DNA of 64,000 nt from the NCBI RefSeq assembly GCF_013464485.1, contig NZ_RAUX01000018.1:91039-155038 (forward strand). Direction: 5' to 3'. How positions within the stretch are numbered: the stretch's first letter is position 1; each line of letters starts with the position of its first letter. This document shows positions 8,435-17,669 of the stretch, piece after piece. The notes below the pieces were generated by a model. That model made no database searches, was not told the DNA's origin, and was given only the letters and a program-made list of their open reading frames with translations. The position numbers and the translations under genes were made by a program. The DNA comes from Stenotrophomonas maltophilia. GTDB taxonomy: Bacteria > Pseudomonadota > Gammaproteobacteria > Xanthomonadales > Xanthomonadaceae.

Positions 8435-10315
8435 ATGTCCAGCGTACTTTCCACCGGTACCGGTGCCCTGCTCGCCTTCCAGCGTGCGTTGGCGACCACC
8501 AGCCACAACGTGGCCAACCTCAATACCCCGGGCTACAGCCGGCAGAAGGTCAACTTCGCCACGGCTGATCCCCAGAACTACGGCTACGGCACGGTCGGCA
8601 ACGGTACGCGCATCACCGATATCCGCCGCACCGCCGACCAGCTGGCGATCTCGCGCCTGCTCGACAGCAGCGGTGAACTGGCGCGGCTCAAGCAGCTTTC
8701 GGGCATGGCCGACCGGGTCAACGCGCTGTTCTCCGATGCCGCCACCAACGTAGCCGGTGTGTGGTCGAACTTCTTCGACTCAGTCAGCGGCTTGTCCTCC
8801 AACGCCTCCGGCACCGCCGATCGCCAGAACATGCTCGATGGCGGCAAGGCCCTGGCCAACCGTTTCGTGCAGCTCAACACGCACCTGAACAATCTCAACA
8901 GCGAGGTCAACAACGGCCTGCTGGCCGGCGCCACCGAGGTCAATCGACTGGCGCAGGAGATCGCGCAGATCAACGGCGCGATCGGCACCAACATCGCCAC
9001 CGCCGCGCCCGACCTGCTCGATCGCCGTGACCAGCTGATCACCCAGCTGATCGGCTACACCGGTGGCACGGCGGTGATCCAGGACGGCGGCATCATGAAT
9101 GTCTACACCGCCGGCGGCAACGCGCTGGTGGTGGGTACCACGGCGACCAAGGTCACCACCGTGGCCGACCCGTACCAGCCCGAGCGCCTGCAGCTGGCGC
9201 TGGAGACCCAGGGCAACACGATCCGGCTTGACGCAAAGGCGGTCGGTGGCCAGATCGGTGGCCTGCTGGAGTTCCGCGACACCGTGCTGACCCCGGCCCA
9301 GGCCGAACTGGGCAAGCTCGCCGTGGGCCTGGCCGAAACGTTCAACCAGGCCCATCACCAGGGCGTGGACATGTATGGCCAGCTGGGTGGCGACTTCTTC
9401 AACATCGGCAACCCGCGCGTCACCGCCAACAACGCCAATACCGGCAGCGCCAGCCTGAGCGCCACCTATGGCGACCTCGGCAAGCTGGACGCGCAGAACG
9501 TGGTGCTGCAGTTCGATGGCACCAACTGGAAGGCCAGCCGTGCCGACACCGGCGCCAGTGTCCCGCTGACCGGCACCGGCACCGCTGCCGACCCCCTGGT
9601 GATCAACGGCGTCAAAATGGTGGTCGGCGGCACCCCGGCCGCCAATGATCGGTTCCTGCTGCAGCCCACCGCAGGCGTGGCCGGCAGCATGGAAGTAGCG
9701 ATCACCGATCCTTCGCGCATCGCCGCAGCCGCTGCGGTGAAGGGCGCGGCCGCGACCTCCAATACCGGTACCGGCAAGCTGAGCGGGGTCACCGTCAGCG
9801 ATTCAACCAACGCCAACCTGCGTAATCCGGCCGCGATCGTGTTCACCTCGGCCACCACATACACCATCGACGGTGGCCCGCCGCAGACCTACACCCCCGG
9901 CCAGACCATCAGCGCCAATGGCTGGAGCTTCGTGCTGGACGGTGCGCCGAAGGTCGGCGACACCTTCAACATCACCCCGACACCCGCCGGTTCCTCGGAC
10001 AACAGCAATGCCGCCAAGCTGGCCAAGGTCGAGAGCGCTAAAGCGTTCAACGCCGGTACCGTGACCCTGAACGGCGCGCTGGGTGGCCTCACCACCCAGG
10101 TGGGCGCTGCGGCCCGTTCGGCCGAGTACTCGCTGGATGCGCAGTTGGTGATCAATGACAAGGCGCAGGAAGCGCGCGACGAAGTGTCCGGCGTCAACCT
10201 GGACGAGGAGGCCGCCGACATGCTGCGTCTGCAACAGGCCTACCAGGTGGCTTCGCAGCTGATCTCCACCGCCGACAGCATGTTCCAGACCATCCTGGGA
10301 GCCGTCCGCCGATGA
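8435..10315 (+). CDS. flgK: Flagellar hook-associated protein FlgK (HAP1)
   Basis: First junction protein between hook and filament, 626 residues. Begins MSSVLSTGTGALLAFQRAL with SHNVANLNTPGYSRQKVNF and ends VNLDEEAADMLRLQQAYQVA with ADSMFQTILGAVRR, all standard FlgK signatures. The ATG at 8435 follows GAGGAACCCC; a TTG four codons upstream overlaps the flgJ stop and is less likely. Its last codons overlap the flgL start (ATGA at 10312-10315), so the two are translationally coupled. Confidence 0.96.
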   Translation: MSSVLSTGTGALLAFQRALATTSHNVANLNTPGYSRQKVNFATADPQNYGYGTVGNGTRITDIRRTADQLAISRLLDSSGELARLKQLSGMADRVNALFSDAATNVAGVWSNFFDSVSGLSSNASGTADRQNMLDGGKALANRFVQLNTHLNNLNSEVNNGLLAGATEVNRLAQEIAQINGAIGTNIATAAPDLLDRRDQLITQLIGYTGGTAVIQDGGIMNVYTAGGNALVVGTTATKVTTVADPYQPERLQLALETQGNTIRLDAKAVGGQIGGLLEFRDTVLTPAQAELGKLAVGLAETFNQAHHQGVDMYGQLGGDFFNIGNPRVTANNANTGSASLSATYGDLGKLDAQNVVLQFDGTNWKASRADTGASVPLTGTGTAADPLVINGVKMVVGGTPAANDRFLLQPTAGVAGSMEVAITDPSRIAAAAAVKGAAATSNTGTGKLSGVTVSDSTNANLRNPAAIVFTSATTYTIDGGPPQTYTPGQTISANGWSFVLDGAPKVGDTFNITPTPAGSSDNSNAAKLAKVESAKAFNAGTVTLNGALGGLTTQVGAAARSAEYSLDAQLVINDKAQEARDEVSGVNLDEEAADMLRLQQAYQVASQLISTADSMFQTILGAVRR

Positions 10316-11514
10316 GCAGCCGCATCTCCACCAGCATGATGTACAACCAGTCGGTGTCGCTGATGATGGCCAAGCAGGCCAAGCTGAGCCACCTGGAGCA
10401 GCAGATCGCCACCGGCAGCAAGATCGTCAGCGCCAAGGACGATCCCGTCGGTGCCGGCGCCGCGGTCGGCCTTGACCGCAGCCTGGCGGCGCTTGAACGC
10501 ATGAAGCTCAACGCAGGCAACGTGCAGAACCGGCTGGGCGTGCAGGAAAACACCCTGGCCCAGGTCAATGACCTCATGGGCCGGGTCAACGACCTGACCA
10601 TCCAAGCCAGCAACCCCGCGTTGAGTGCGGCCGACAAGAAGACGCTGATCACTGAGCTGAACCAGATCCGCGACGGACTGCTGTCGCTGGCCAATGCCGA
10701 GGACGGCACTGGCCGCTATGTGTTCGGCGGTACGAACGATGGAGATCCGCCGTTCGCCAAGATCAACGGCAAGGTGGTCTACCGGGGTGACCAGACCCAG
10801 CGCCAGATCGAGGTTGGTCCCGACACCTATGTCCGCGATGCCCTGCCCGGCAGCGAGATCTTCATGCGCATCCCCACCGGCGATGGCTTCGTCGATGGCG
10901 GCGCCGCCGCCGGCAACACCGGCAACGGCGTGCTGACCAACATCACCCGCGATGGCAGCGACAGCTGGAACGGTCAGAGCTTCAGTGTCCGCTTTACCGC
11001 CGCCAACCAGTATGAAGTGCTGGACGGTGCCGGCAATGTGACCGGCACCGGCACCTACAAGGCCGGTGACGATCTGGAAGTGAACGGCGTACGCCTGCAG
11101 ATCACTGGTGCGCCCGCCGCAGGCGACAGCTTCAACGTGAAGCCGGCGAGCAGCCGCGACATCTTCGACACCATGGACAAGCTGATCACTGCGCTTGACG
11201 CCGACACTGGCACCACCGCGAAGATGAGCGCACAGCAGAACGAACTGCAGAGCGCGTTGCGCGATGTGGCACGGGCGTCGGAGCGGATGATCGACTCACG
11301 TGCGGCAGGCGGTGCGCAGCTGAAAGCCCTGGACAATGCCGCCGACATGCGAGAGGCCAACAGCGTGACCCTGAAGACCACGCTGTCGCAGATGCGCGAC
11401 CTGGACTATGCCGATGCGCTGAGCCAGTACCAGCTGCAGAGCACCGCACTGCAGGCGGCGCAGACGATCTTCTCGCAGATGCAGTCGATGTCGTTGTTCA
11501 ACAAGATCGGCTGA
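10312..11514 (+). CDS. flgL: Flagellar hook-associated protein FlgL (HAP3)
   Basis: Second junction protein, 400 residues, flagellin-like. The N-terminus MSSRISTSMMYNQSVSLMM and KLSHLEQQIATGSKIVSAKD resemble flagellin D0/D1; the C-terminus DLDYADALSQYQLQSTALQAAQ closes the coiled coil. Starts inside the flgK stop (4-base overlap). It is the last gene of the flg run and is followed by a strong terminator. Confidence 0.95.
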   Translation: MSSRISTSMMYNQSVSLMMAKQAKLSHLEQQIATGSKIVSAKDDPVGAGAAVGLDRSLAALERMKLNAGNVQNRLGVQENTLAQVNDLMGRVNDLTIQASNPALSAADKKTLITELNQIRDGLLSLANAEDGTGRYVFGGTNDGDPPFAKINGKVVYRGDQTQRQIEVGPDTYVRDALPGSEIFMRIPTGDGFVDGGAAAGNTGNGVLTNITRDGSDSWNGQSFSVRFTAANQYEVLDGAGNVTGTGTYKAGDDLEVNGVRLQITGAPAAGDSFNVKPASSRDIFDTMDKLITALDADTGTTAKMSAQQNELQSALRDVARASERMIDSRAAGGAQLKALDNAADMREANSVTLKTTLSQMRDLDYADALSQYQLQSTALQAAQTIFSQMQSMSLFNKIG

Positions 11515-11536
11515 CAGCTCTCCCACCTCAGTCCTG

Positions 11537-11569
11537 AAAGGCCGCGATGCACTGCATCGCGGCCTTTTT
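11537..11569 (+). terminator. Rho-independent terminator after flgL
   Basis: A long perfect hairpin, GGCCGCGATGCA paired with TGCATCGCGGCC, flanked by AAA and a run of five T. It lies 22 bases after the flgL stop and should separate the flg operon from the flagellin genes. Confidence 0.9.
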
Positions 11570-11910
11570 CGTTTCTGCGGTCCATTGCCAAGGCGCGCGC
11601 CAGGCGGGCTCCCAGGGATTTCCCGTGATTGCCCATCAAGCCCGGCTGGCCCCCGCCGATACCTTCATCAGCGCCGGTTGGGCATGCCCGACCGCCCCCC
11701 TCCGGAGTCGCCTTCACGCCCTTCCCGGGCTGAAAACCCCGGAAAAACAGCTTCCGGCAACGAATTGCAGCTTCAACGGAATTCACGGCTAAAGGTTGTT
11801 GACAAAGCGCCGTTATTCATTTGGCAACAGCGAAGCACACAGCCACACAAAAAAACAGGCGGCGCTTCGTTTCATTCACCAACGGGTTCCATATAAGAGG
11901 AGACGACCCC
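11570..11910. other. Intergenic region between flgL terminator and fliC1
   Basis: This roughly 340-base stretch holds no convincing gene; short open frames here lack ribosome sites and family similarity. The only clear elements are the FliA promoter at 11790-11816 and a ribosome-binding site (AGAGGAGA, about 11896-11903) before fliC1. Base composition becomes more AT-rich close to the promoter. Confidence 0.6.
11790..11816 (+). promoter_or_regulatory. Sigma-28 (FliA) promoter of fliC1
   Basis: TAAAGGTT, an 11-base spacer, then GCCGTTAT. This matches the FliA consensus TAAAGTTT-N11-GCCGATAA at 7 of 8 (-35) and 6 of 8 (-10) positions. It is 94 bases upstream of the fliC1 start. No equal site is seen before fliC2 or fliC3. 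Confidence 0.85.
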
Positions 11911-13137
11911 ATGGCACAGGTAATCAACACCAATACGATGTCGCTCAACGCTCAGCGCAACCTGAGCACCAGCGGCAACTCGCTGGCCACCACCATCCAG
12001 CGCCTCTCGTCCGGTCTGCGCATCAACAGCGCGAAGGACGACGCCGCCGGCCTGGCGATCTCGGAGCGCTTCAGCACCCAGATCCGCGGCCTGGACGTGG
12101 CCATCCGCAATGCCAACGACGGCATCTCGCTGGCCCAGGTCGCCGAAGGCTCGCTGAGCGAAGTCGGCAACAACCTGCAGCGCATCCGCGAACTGGCCGT
12201 GCAGGCCTCCAATGCCACCAATTCCAGCAGCGACCGCAAGGCCCTGCAGGCCGAAGTGACCCAGCTGATCTCCGAAGTGGACCGCGTCGCCAAGCAGAGC
12301 GACTTCAACGGCACCAAGCTGCTGGACGGTTCCTTCACCAGCCAGCTGTTCCAGGTGGGCGCCAATGCCGGCCAGGCCATTGCCATCAACAGCGTGGTCG
12401 ATGCCAAGGCAGACACACTGGGCGCGGCAACCTTTGCCAACGTCTACAACACCCAGGCCATCGGGGCCGACAAGGCCACGGCCGATACGACCTTCTCCGG
12501 CCTGCAGATCGACATCACCCCGCCCGGCGCGGCTGCCGCCACCACGATCAAGGTTCCCGACTTCACCGTGAAGGCAGGCGAATCCATCACCGCCGCCACG
12601 GCTGCTGCAGTCAACAGCCGCCTGGGTGAAACCGGCGTAATGGCGAAGCTGGACGCCGGCAAGCTCTCGCTGCACTCGGCGGCGGCTGGCCAGACCTTTG
12701 CCCTGTCGGTCAGCGCCACCCCGACCACCGGCGCAACTACAGTGGACGCGAACTTTGCCAACATCGGCCTTCAGCAGGTTGCAGCCGGCACAGGTGGCAC
12801 GCTGACCGGCGCAACCGCACGCCACGTCGAAGACCTCAATGTGAGCACCGTTGAGGGTGCCCAGCAGGCGCTGTCGATCGTCGATAAGGCTCTTGAGTCG
12901 GTCAATAGCGTCCGCGCCGACCTCGGCGCGATCCAGAACCGCTTCACCTCGGTAGTGGCCAACCTGCAGACCTCCTCGGAGAACCTGTCCGCCTCGCGCA
13001 GCCGCATCCGCGATACCGACTTCGCCAAGGAAACCGCCGAACTGACCCGCACCCAGATCCTGCAGCAGGCCGGTACGGCCATGCTGGCCCAGGCCAACCA
13101 GGTACCGCAGAACGTGCTCAGCCTGTTGCAGCGCTGA
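11911..13137 (+). CDS. fliC: Flagellin FliC, copy 1
   Basis: Filament subunit, 408 residues, starting at ATG 11911 after an AGGAGA ribosome site. The D0/D1 ends are conserved: MAQVINTNTMSLNAQRNLST at the N-terminus and AQANQVPQNVLSLLQR at the C-terminus. The flg22-like segment reads QRLSSGLRINSAKDDAAGLA. The middle (about 170-320) is the variable exposed region. This copy differs from copies 2 and 3 in having Leu instead of Ser in the flg22 region, LAVQAS instead of LSVQSS, and an ending in QR. It is first in the tandem array and is the one with a recognisable FliA promoter. Confidence 0.96.
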   Translation: MAQVINTNTMSLNAQRNLSTSGNSLATTIQRLSSGLRINSAKDDAAGLAISERFSTQIRGLDVAIRNANDGISLAQVAEGSLSEVGNNLQRIRELAVQASNATNSSSDRKALQAEVTQLISEVDRVAKQSDFNGTKLLDGSFTSQLFQVGANAGQAIAINSVVDAKADTLGAATFANVYNTQAIGADKATADTTFSGLQIDITPPGAAAATTIKVPDFTVKAGESITAATAAAVNSRLGETGVMAKLDAGKLSLHSAAAGQTFALSVSATPTTGATTVDANFANIGLQQVAAGTGGTLTGATARHVEDLNVSTVEGAQQALSIVDKALESVNSVRADLGAIQNRFTSVVANLQTSSENLSASRSRIRDTDFAKETAELTRTQILQQAGTAMLAQANQVPQNVLSLLQR

Positions 13138-13145
13138 CATGAGCC

Positions 13146-13167
13146 GCCCCCGGGGCACGTCGGGGGC
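13146..13167 (+). terminator. Hairpin between fliC1 and fliC2
   Basis: GCCCCCG (13146-13152) pairs with CGGGGGC (13161-13167) just after the fliC1 stop. No T-run follows, so it may be a partial terminator or an mRNA-stabilising hairpin. Confidence 0.5.
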
Positions 13168-13209
13168 GTCTAACCCAACTCACGTGCAACCGCTCAAGGA
13201 CCTCTCCTC

Positions 13210-14427
13210 ATGGCACAAGTCATCAACACCAACACGATGTCGTTGAATGCTCAGCGTAACCTGAGCACCAGCGGCAGCTCGCTGGCCACCACCATCCAGC
13301 GCCTGTCCTCCGGTTCGCGCATCAACAGCGCCAAGGACGACGCCGCCGGCCTGGCGATCTCCGAGCGCTTCGGCACCCAGATCCGCGGTACCGACGTCGC
13401 CATCCGCAATGCCAACGACGGCATTTCGCTGGCCCAGGTCGCCGAAGGTTCGCTGACCGAGATCGGCAACAACCTGCAGCGTATCCGTGAGCTGTCGGTG
13501 CAGTCGTCCAATGCCACCAACTCCGCCAGTGACCGCAAGGCCCTGCAGGCCGAAGTGACCCAGCTGGTCAGCGAAATCGACCGCGTTGCCAAGCAGTCCG
13601 AATTCAACGGCACCAAGCTGCTGGACGGCTCGTTCTCCAGCCAGCTGTTCCAGGTGGGCGCCAACGCGGGCCAGGCCATCGCCATCGACAAGGTGGTGAA
13701 TGCAAAGGCAGATTCCATTGGCGGCTCATCGTTTGCATCCAACGGCACTCTGACCATCAGCAACACCCCTGCTGATCTGACGAGTGGCAAGATCAGCGGT
13801 GTTAAGGTTGGAGCCGTCAGCTTGGGTGATATTTCTTTCGAACAAGGTTCCGGCGCTACGGCAGCAGAAGCTGAAGCAGCCACCCGTCAGAACGCACTGA
13901 CCGCTACGGTTGCTGCGCTCAACGCCAAGATTGGCGAAACCGGTGTTCACGCAGCTCAGACGGTGGCAGCTGACGGCACTCTGACCGCCGGCTCGATTAC
14001 TCTTACCTCTGTCAAGGCCGACCTTGACACCGCAGGGGTCGCCGCAGTAGCCGTTACAGGCGCAACTGGAGTAGCTATTGGCGCGCAGATTGGCGCCGGC
14101 ACTGCAACATCCTCGCACCTGCAGGACCTCGATATCACGACTGTCGCCGGTGCACAGCGCGCCTTGGAAATTGTTGATAACGGCCTGAACTCAATCAACA
14201 GCACCCGCGCTGACCTCGGTGCCATCCAGAACCGCTTCACCTCGGTCGTCGCCAACCTGCAGACCTCGACGGAAAACCTGTCGGCCTCGCGTAGCCGCAT
14301 CAAGGATACCGATTTCGCCAAGGAAACCGCCGAGCTGACCCGCACCCAGATCCTGCAGCAGGCCGGTACGGCCATGCTGGCCCAGGCCAACCAGGTACCG
14401 CAGGGCGTGCTCAGCCTGCTGCGCTGA
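13210..14427 (+). CDS. fliC: Flagellin FliC, copy 2
   Basis: Filament subunit, 405 residues. The N-terminal ~160 and C-terminal ~70 residues are practically identical to copy 3 at protein and DNA level. The central segment (about 13690-14150) is unrelated in detail and visibly lower in GC than its flanks, with A/T-ending codons that the neighbours avoid. The N-terminus contains the flg22-like QRLSSGSRINSAKDDAAGLA with Asp at position 43. The start ATG 13210 follows an AAGGA-like site. No own FliA promoter is apparent, so it may be read from fliC1 or from a weak unrecognised promoter. Confidence 0.96.
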   Translation: MAQVINTNTMSLNAQRNLSTSGSSLATTIQRLSSGSRINSAKDDAAGLAISERFGTQIRGTDVAIRNANDGISLAQVAEGSLTEIGNNLQRIRELSVQSSNATNSASDRKALQAEVTQLVSEIDRVAKQSEFNGTKLLDGSFSSQLFQVGANAGQAIAIDKVVNAKADSIGGSSFASNGTLTISNTPADLTSGKISGVKVGAVSLGDISFEQGSGATAAEAEAATRQNALTATVAALNAKIGETGVHAAQTVAADGTLTAGSITLTSVKADLDTAGVAAVAVTGATGVAIGAQIGAGTATSSHLQDLDITTVAGAQRALEIVDNGLNSINSTRADLGAIQNRFTSVVANLQTSTENLSASRSRIKDTDFAKETAELTRTQILQQAGTAMLAQANQVPQGVLSLLR

Positions 14428-14445
14428 TCCGTCCATTGATCGACC

Positions 14446-14474
14446 ACCGGGCGGCGGTTGAACTGCCGCCCGGT
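14446..14474 (+). terminator. Hairpin between fliC2 and fliC3
   Basis: ACCGGGCGGC (14446-14455) pairs perfectly with GCCGCCCGGT (14465-14474). Only two T follow, so a partial terminator or stability element is more likely than full termination. Confidence 0.5.
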
Positions 14475-14513
14475 TCCTGAAACACGCTCCACCTTCGCCA
14501 AAGGAAAAGCACC

Positions 14514-15683
14514 ATGGCACAAGTCATCAACACCAACACCATGTCCCTGAATGCTCAGCGCAACCTGAGCACCAGCGGCAGCTCGCTGGCCACTACCATC
14601 CAGCGCCTGTCCTCCGGTTCGCGCATCAACAGCGCCAAGGACGACGCCGCTGGCCTGGCGATCTCCGAGCGCTTCGGCACCCAGATCCGCGGTACCGACG
14701 TTGCCATCCGCAACGCCAACGACGGCATTTCGCTGGCCCAGGTCGCCGAAGGTTCGCTGACCGAGATCGGCAACAACCTGCAGCGTATCCGTGAGCTGTC
14801 GGTGCAGTCGTCCAATGCCACCAACTCCGCCAGTGACCGCAAGGCCCTGCAGGCCGAAGTGACCCAGCTGGTCAGCGAAATCGACCGCGTTGCCAAGCAG
14901 TCCGAATTCAACGGCACCAAGCTGCTGGACGGCTCGTTCTCCAGCCAGCTGTTCCAGGTGGGCGCCAACGCTGGTCAGGCCATCGCCATCGACAAGGTTG
15001 TTGATGCCACCACCGCAAAACTCGGCGCGTCCACGTTCGCAACAGGTACGCTGGCTTCCGGTGGTGCCGCCGCGATTGCGGCCGACACCACTGTCAGCGG
15101 AACCATCAAGGTTGGCACTGCGACCATCAAGCTGGATTCCGTCGAGGTCAAGGCTGGCGCAACCGAAGCTGAGCGCAACAAGGCCGCAGTTACCGCCATC
15201 AACTCCAAGCTGGGCGAGACCGGTATCCTCGCGGAGATCGACAAGGCTGGCGCGATCAACATCACGCAAGTGAAGGAGGGTGTTGCACTCGCGGATGGTG
15301 ATGTGGCCCTGAAACTTGGCACGGTCGATACCTTTGATCAGACTGCAACTGCACCTGCTCCTGCCGCAGAACACCTGCAGGACCTCGATGTATCCACTGT
15401 AACCGGCGCGCAGAAGGCCATGGCAATGGTCGACAAGGCACTGGATTCGATCAACAACACCCGTGCTGACCTCGGTGCGATCCAGAACCGCTTCACCTCG
15501 GTCGTCGCCAACCTGCAGACCTCGACGGAAAACCTGTCGGCCTCGCGTAGCCGCATCAAGGATACCGATTTCGCCAAGGAAACCGCCGAGCTGACCCGCA
15601 CCCAGATCCTGCAGCAGGCCGGTACGGCCATGCTGGCCCAGGCCAACCAGGTGCCGCAGGGCGTGCTCAGCCTGCTGCGCTGA
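14514..15683 (+). CDS. fliC: Flagellin FliC, copy 3
   Basis: Filament subunit, 389 residues, the shortest of the three. D0/D1 ends are nearly identical to copy 2; the last ~220 bases of both genes differ at only two positions. The variable middle (about 15000-15380) is again distinct and less GC-rich. A good AAAGGAAAAG ribosome site precedes the ATG at 14514. A strong hairpin follows the stop. Confidence 0.96.
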   Translation: MAQVINTNTMSLNAQRNLSTSGSSLATTIQRLSSGSRINSAKDDAAGLAISERFGTQIRGTDVAIRNANDGISLAQVAEGSLTEIGNNLQRIRELSVQSSNATNSASDRKALQAEVTQLVSEIDRVAKQSEFNGTKLLDGSFSSQLFQVGANAGQAIAIDKVVDATTAKLGASTFATGTLASGGAAAIAADTTVSGTIKVGTATIKLDSVEVKAGATEAERNKAAVTAINSKLGETGILAEIDKAGAINITQVKEGVALADGDVALKLGTVDTFDQTATAPAPAAEHLQDLDVSTVTGAQKAMAMVDKALDSINNTRADLGAIQNRFTSVVANLQTSTENLSASRSRIKDTDFAKETAELTRTQILQQAGTAMLAQANQVPQGVLSLLR

Positions 15684-15699
15684 TCCACGGCAAGAAGGC

Positions 15700-15733
15700 G
15701 CCGCTACCGTCGGTTAGCCCCGACGGTAGCGGC
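15700..15733 (+). terminator. Strong hairpin after fliC3
   Basis: A perfect 14-base stem: GCCGCTACCGTCGG (15700-15713) with CCGACGGTAGCGGC (15720-15733), loop of six. There is no T-run. It is the likely 3' boundary of the flagellin transcripts. Confidence 0.65.
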
Positions 15734-16122
15734 AACCGGGAAGCCACGATGCACGAAGGCGCGGGCCATGCCCGGCCCGGGATCACTCCCGAACCGGCTT
15801 GGCATCGCCCGCTCCTGCGGACCTCTCTTTCAGCGCTGTACCTTTGACTGTACGTACCGGGCGGCTTCGTCTCCCCCCGATTGTCAGTAGCCTGATCCCT
15901 CCCCTGCATTGGGGGAGGGCTTTTTGCAGACTCCCGGCAGCCCGCGGTGAATCTCCCCGCACCCTGCCCCAACCCTCCTGCAACCTGCGTGCCAGAACCT
16001 GCGCCAGAGCATTGGCACGGCGCATGCATCAACGAAGTCCTCAAGACCCAGCGGCGCAGGCCGCTATTTTCGTTGACGACGGGCCAGCGCCTAGCGGCCA
16101 GGCCCGATACCAGGAGAATCAC
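15734..16122. other. Intergenic region upstream of fliD
   Basis: About 390 bases without a supportable gene. A GC-rich part with the partial repeat CTCCCCTGCATTGGGGGAG (hairpin, about 15898-15917), followed by TTTTTGC, looks like a further terminator. The RpoN promoter of fliD lies at 16013-16028. The open frame running through here into fliD is an upstream extension with no family similarity. Confidence 0.55.
16013..16028 (+). promoter_or_regulatory. Sigma-54 (RpoN) promoter of fliD
   Basis: TGGCACGGCGCATGCA: the -24 half is perfect, the -12 half has A for the first T but keeps the essential GC (16026-16027) at the correct 12-base distance from GG. It is 95 bases upstream of fliD. Confidence 0.78.
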
Positions 16123-17541
16123 ATGGCAAGCTTTGGATACGGTGGCATCGGCTCGGGCCTGAACATTTCAGACATCGTCAGCCAGCTGGTGGCGGCCGAC
16201 CGCAAGCCCGCCGACAACGCGCTGAACCTGCAGCAGTCCAAGGCCAAGATGCAGCTGTCGTCGATCGGCACCGTCACCTCGGCCTTCGACAAGCTGAAGA
16301 CCGCCTTGACCGCGCTGAAGGCCACGACAGCCTTCGACACCCGCACAGTGACCGCCACCGGCAAGGCCGGCCCCAACAATGCCGACGACGTGCTGTCGGC
16401 GTCGGTGGCACTGTACGACCAGGGTTTGACCAAGGCCGCAGCGGCCAACGGCACGCACCAGGTGGAGGTGAAATCCCTCGCCACGGCACACAAGCTGATT
16501 GCCAACGCCTCGGTGCCCAAGACCGACACCTTCGGCGCCGGAACCTTGACGCTGACCGTTGGCGTGGGCGACAAGGCAAAGACGATGAAGGTCGAGGTGG
16601 AGGCCGGCGATACGCTGACCACCGTACGCAACAAGATCGACGCCGCAGGCCGCAAGGAAGGCGTGCAGGCGACCCTGATCGCTTCGGGCGACAACCAGTA
16701 CCTGTCGATCGCCCAGGAGAAGACCGGCGCCGCCAATGCGATCAAGCTCGAATACGGTGGCAGCGACCCGAAGTTGAGCGCACTGGTTGGCAGCCTTCAG
16801 GAGAACACCGCGGCAGCCGATGCCGAGCTGACCATCGATGGCGTCACGGTGATCAGCGACAGCAACACCGTGACCGATGCCGTACCAGGCCTGACTCTGA
16901 ACCTCAAGGTCAGGGGCAAGAGCACGGTCGTGATCAGTACCGACACCACTGCAGCCACCAAGGTGATGCAGGACTTCGTCAAGGCGTACAACGATGCGAT
17001 CGCCGCCATCAATACGGAGACCAAGTACGACGCCAAGACCAAGGAAGCGGCGACGCTGACGGGCGATGCGCAGATGCGCGGCGCATCCAGTCAGCTGCGT
17101 TCGATGATGGGCGCTGTACTGAAGGACCTGTCCGCGGATGGATTGGATCCGAAGAAGCTCGGCCTGCAGACCCGTGGCTATCCCAATGCCGACGGCAGCC
17201 TGGTGCTGGATGCGACCAAGTTCGCAGCGGCGCTTGCCAGCCAGCCGGAGAAGATCCGCTCGGCGATCACCGGTGATACCGGCGGCGCCGGCAAGCTCTA
17301 CACGATGGTAGACGGTTACGTCAGTACGACCACGGGCAAGGAAGGCGCCTTCGTCGCCCGTACCAAGGGCCTGAACACCACGCTGGACAACATCGACAAG
17401 CGTCGCAAGGACCTGGACGTCCGCATGAAGAACGTCGAGGAACGCTACAAGAAGCAGTTCCTGGCGCTGGACAGCCTGATGGGCAAGCTGCAGCAGAGCA
17501 ACACCGCATTGCAGCAGCAGCTGGCGCAGCTGAACCGCTAA
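16123..17541 (+). CDS. fliD: Flagellar filament cap FliD (HAP2)
   Basis: The cap at the filament tip that promotes folding and insertion of flagellin; 472 residues. The N-terminus MASFGYGGIGSGLNISDIVSQLVAADRKPADN is the FliD_N signature; the C-terminus (RKDLDVRMKNVEERYKKQFLALDSLMGKLQ) is the FliD_C coiled coil. ATG 16123 follows AGGAGA at 16112-16117. The longer open frame upstream is rejected. The chaperone gene fliS follows. Confidence 0.95.
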   Translation: MASFGYGGIGSGLNISDIVSQLVAADRKPADNALNLQQSKAKMQLSSIGTVTSAFDKLKTALTALKATTAFDTRTVTATGKAGPNNADDVLSASVALYDQGLTKAAAANGTHQVEVKSLATAHKLIANASVPKTDTFGAGTLTLTVGVGDKAKTMKVEVEAGDTLTTVRNKIDAAGRKEGVQATLIASGDNQYLSIAQEKTGAANAIKLEYGGSDPKLSALVGSLQENTAAADAELTIDGVTVISDSNTVTDAVPGLTLNLKVRGKSTVVISTDTTAATKVMQDFVKAYNDAIAAINTETKYDAKTKEAATLTGDAQMRGASSQLRSMMGAVLKDLSADGLDPKKLGLQTRGYPNADGSLVLDATKFAAALASQPEKIRSAITGDTGGAGKLYTMVDGYVSTTTGKEGAFVARTKGLNTTLDNIDKRRKDLDVRMKNVEERYKKQFLALDSLMGKLQQSNTALQQQLAQLNR

Positions 17542-17669
17542 AGGACTGCGTGCAACGCTCAAGTTTGGCGTGTAACGCACCGATAACGGACGCAACAGCA
17601 ATCATCGCCGCGCCGTCGGCACCGGTCCCCACGATCGCCCGGCGGCACCCCGCGCAAGGAGAATCACGA

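Noticed and set aside
11547-11896. Small open frames between flgL and fliC1
   Set aside because: They overlap the flgL terminator or the FliA promoter and show no ribosome site or similarity.
13190-13210. FliA promoters directly upstream of fliC2 and fliC3
   Set aside because: No TAAAG-N11-GCCGAT pattern was found in either gap.
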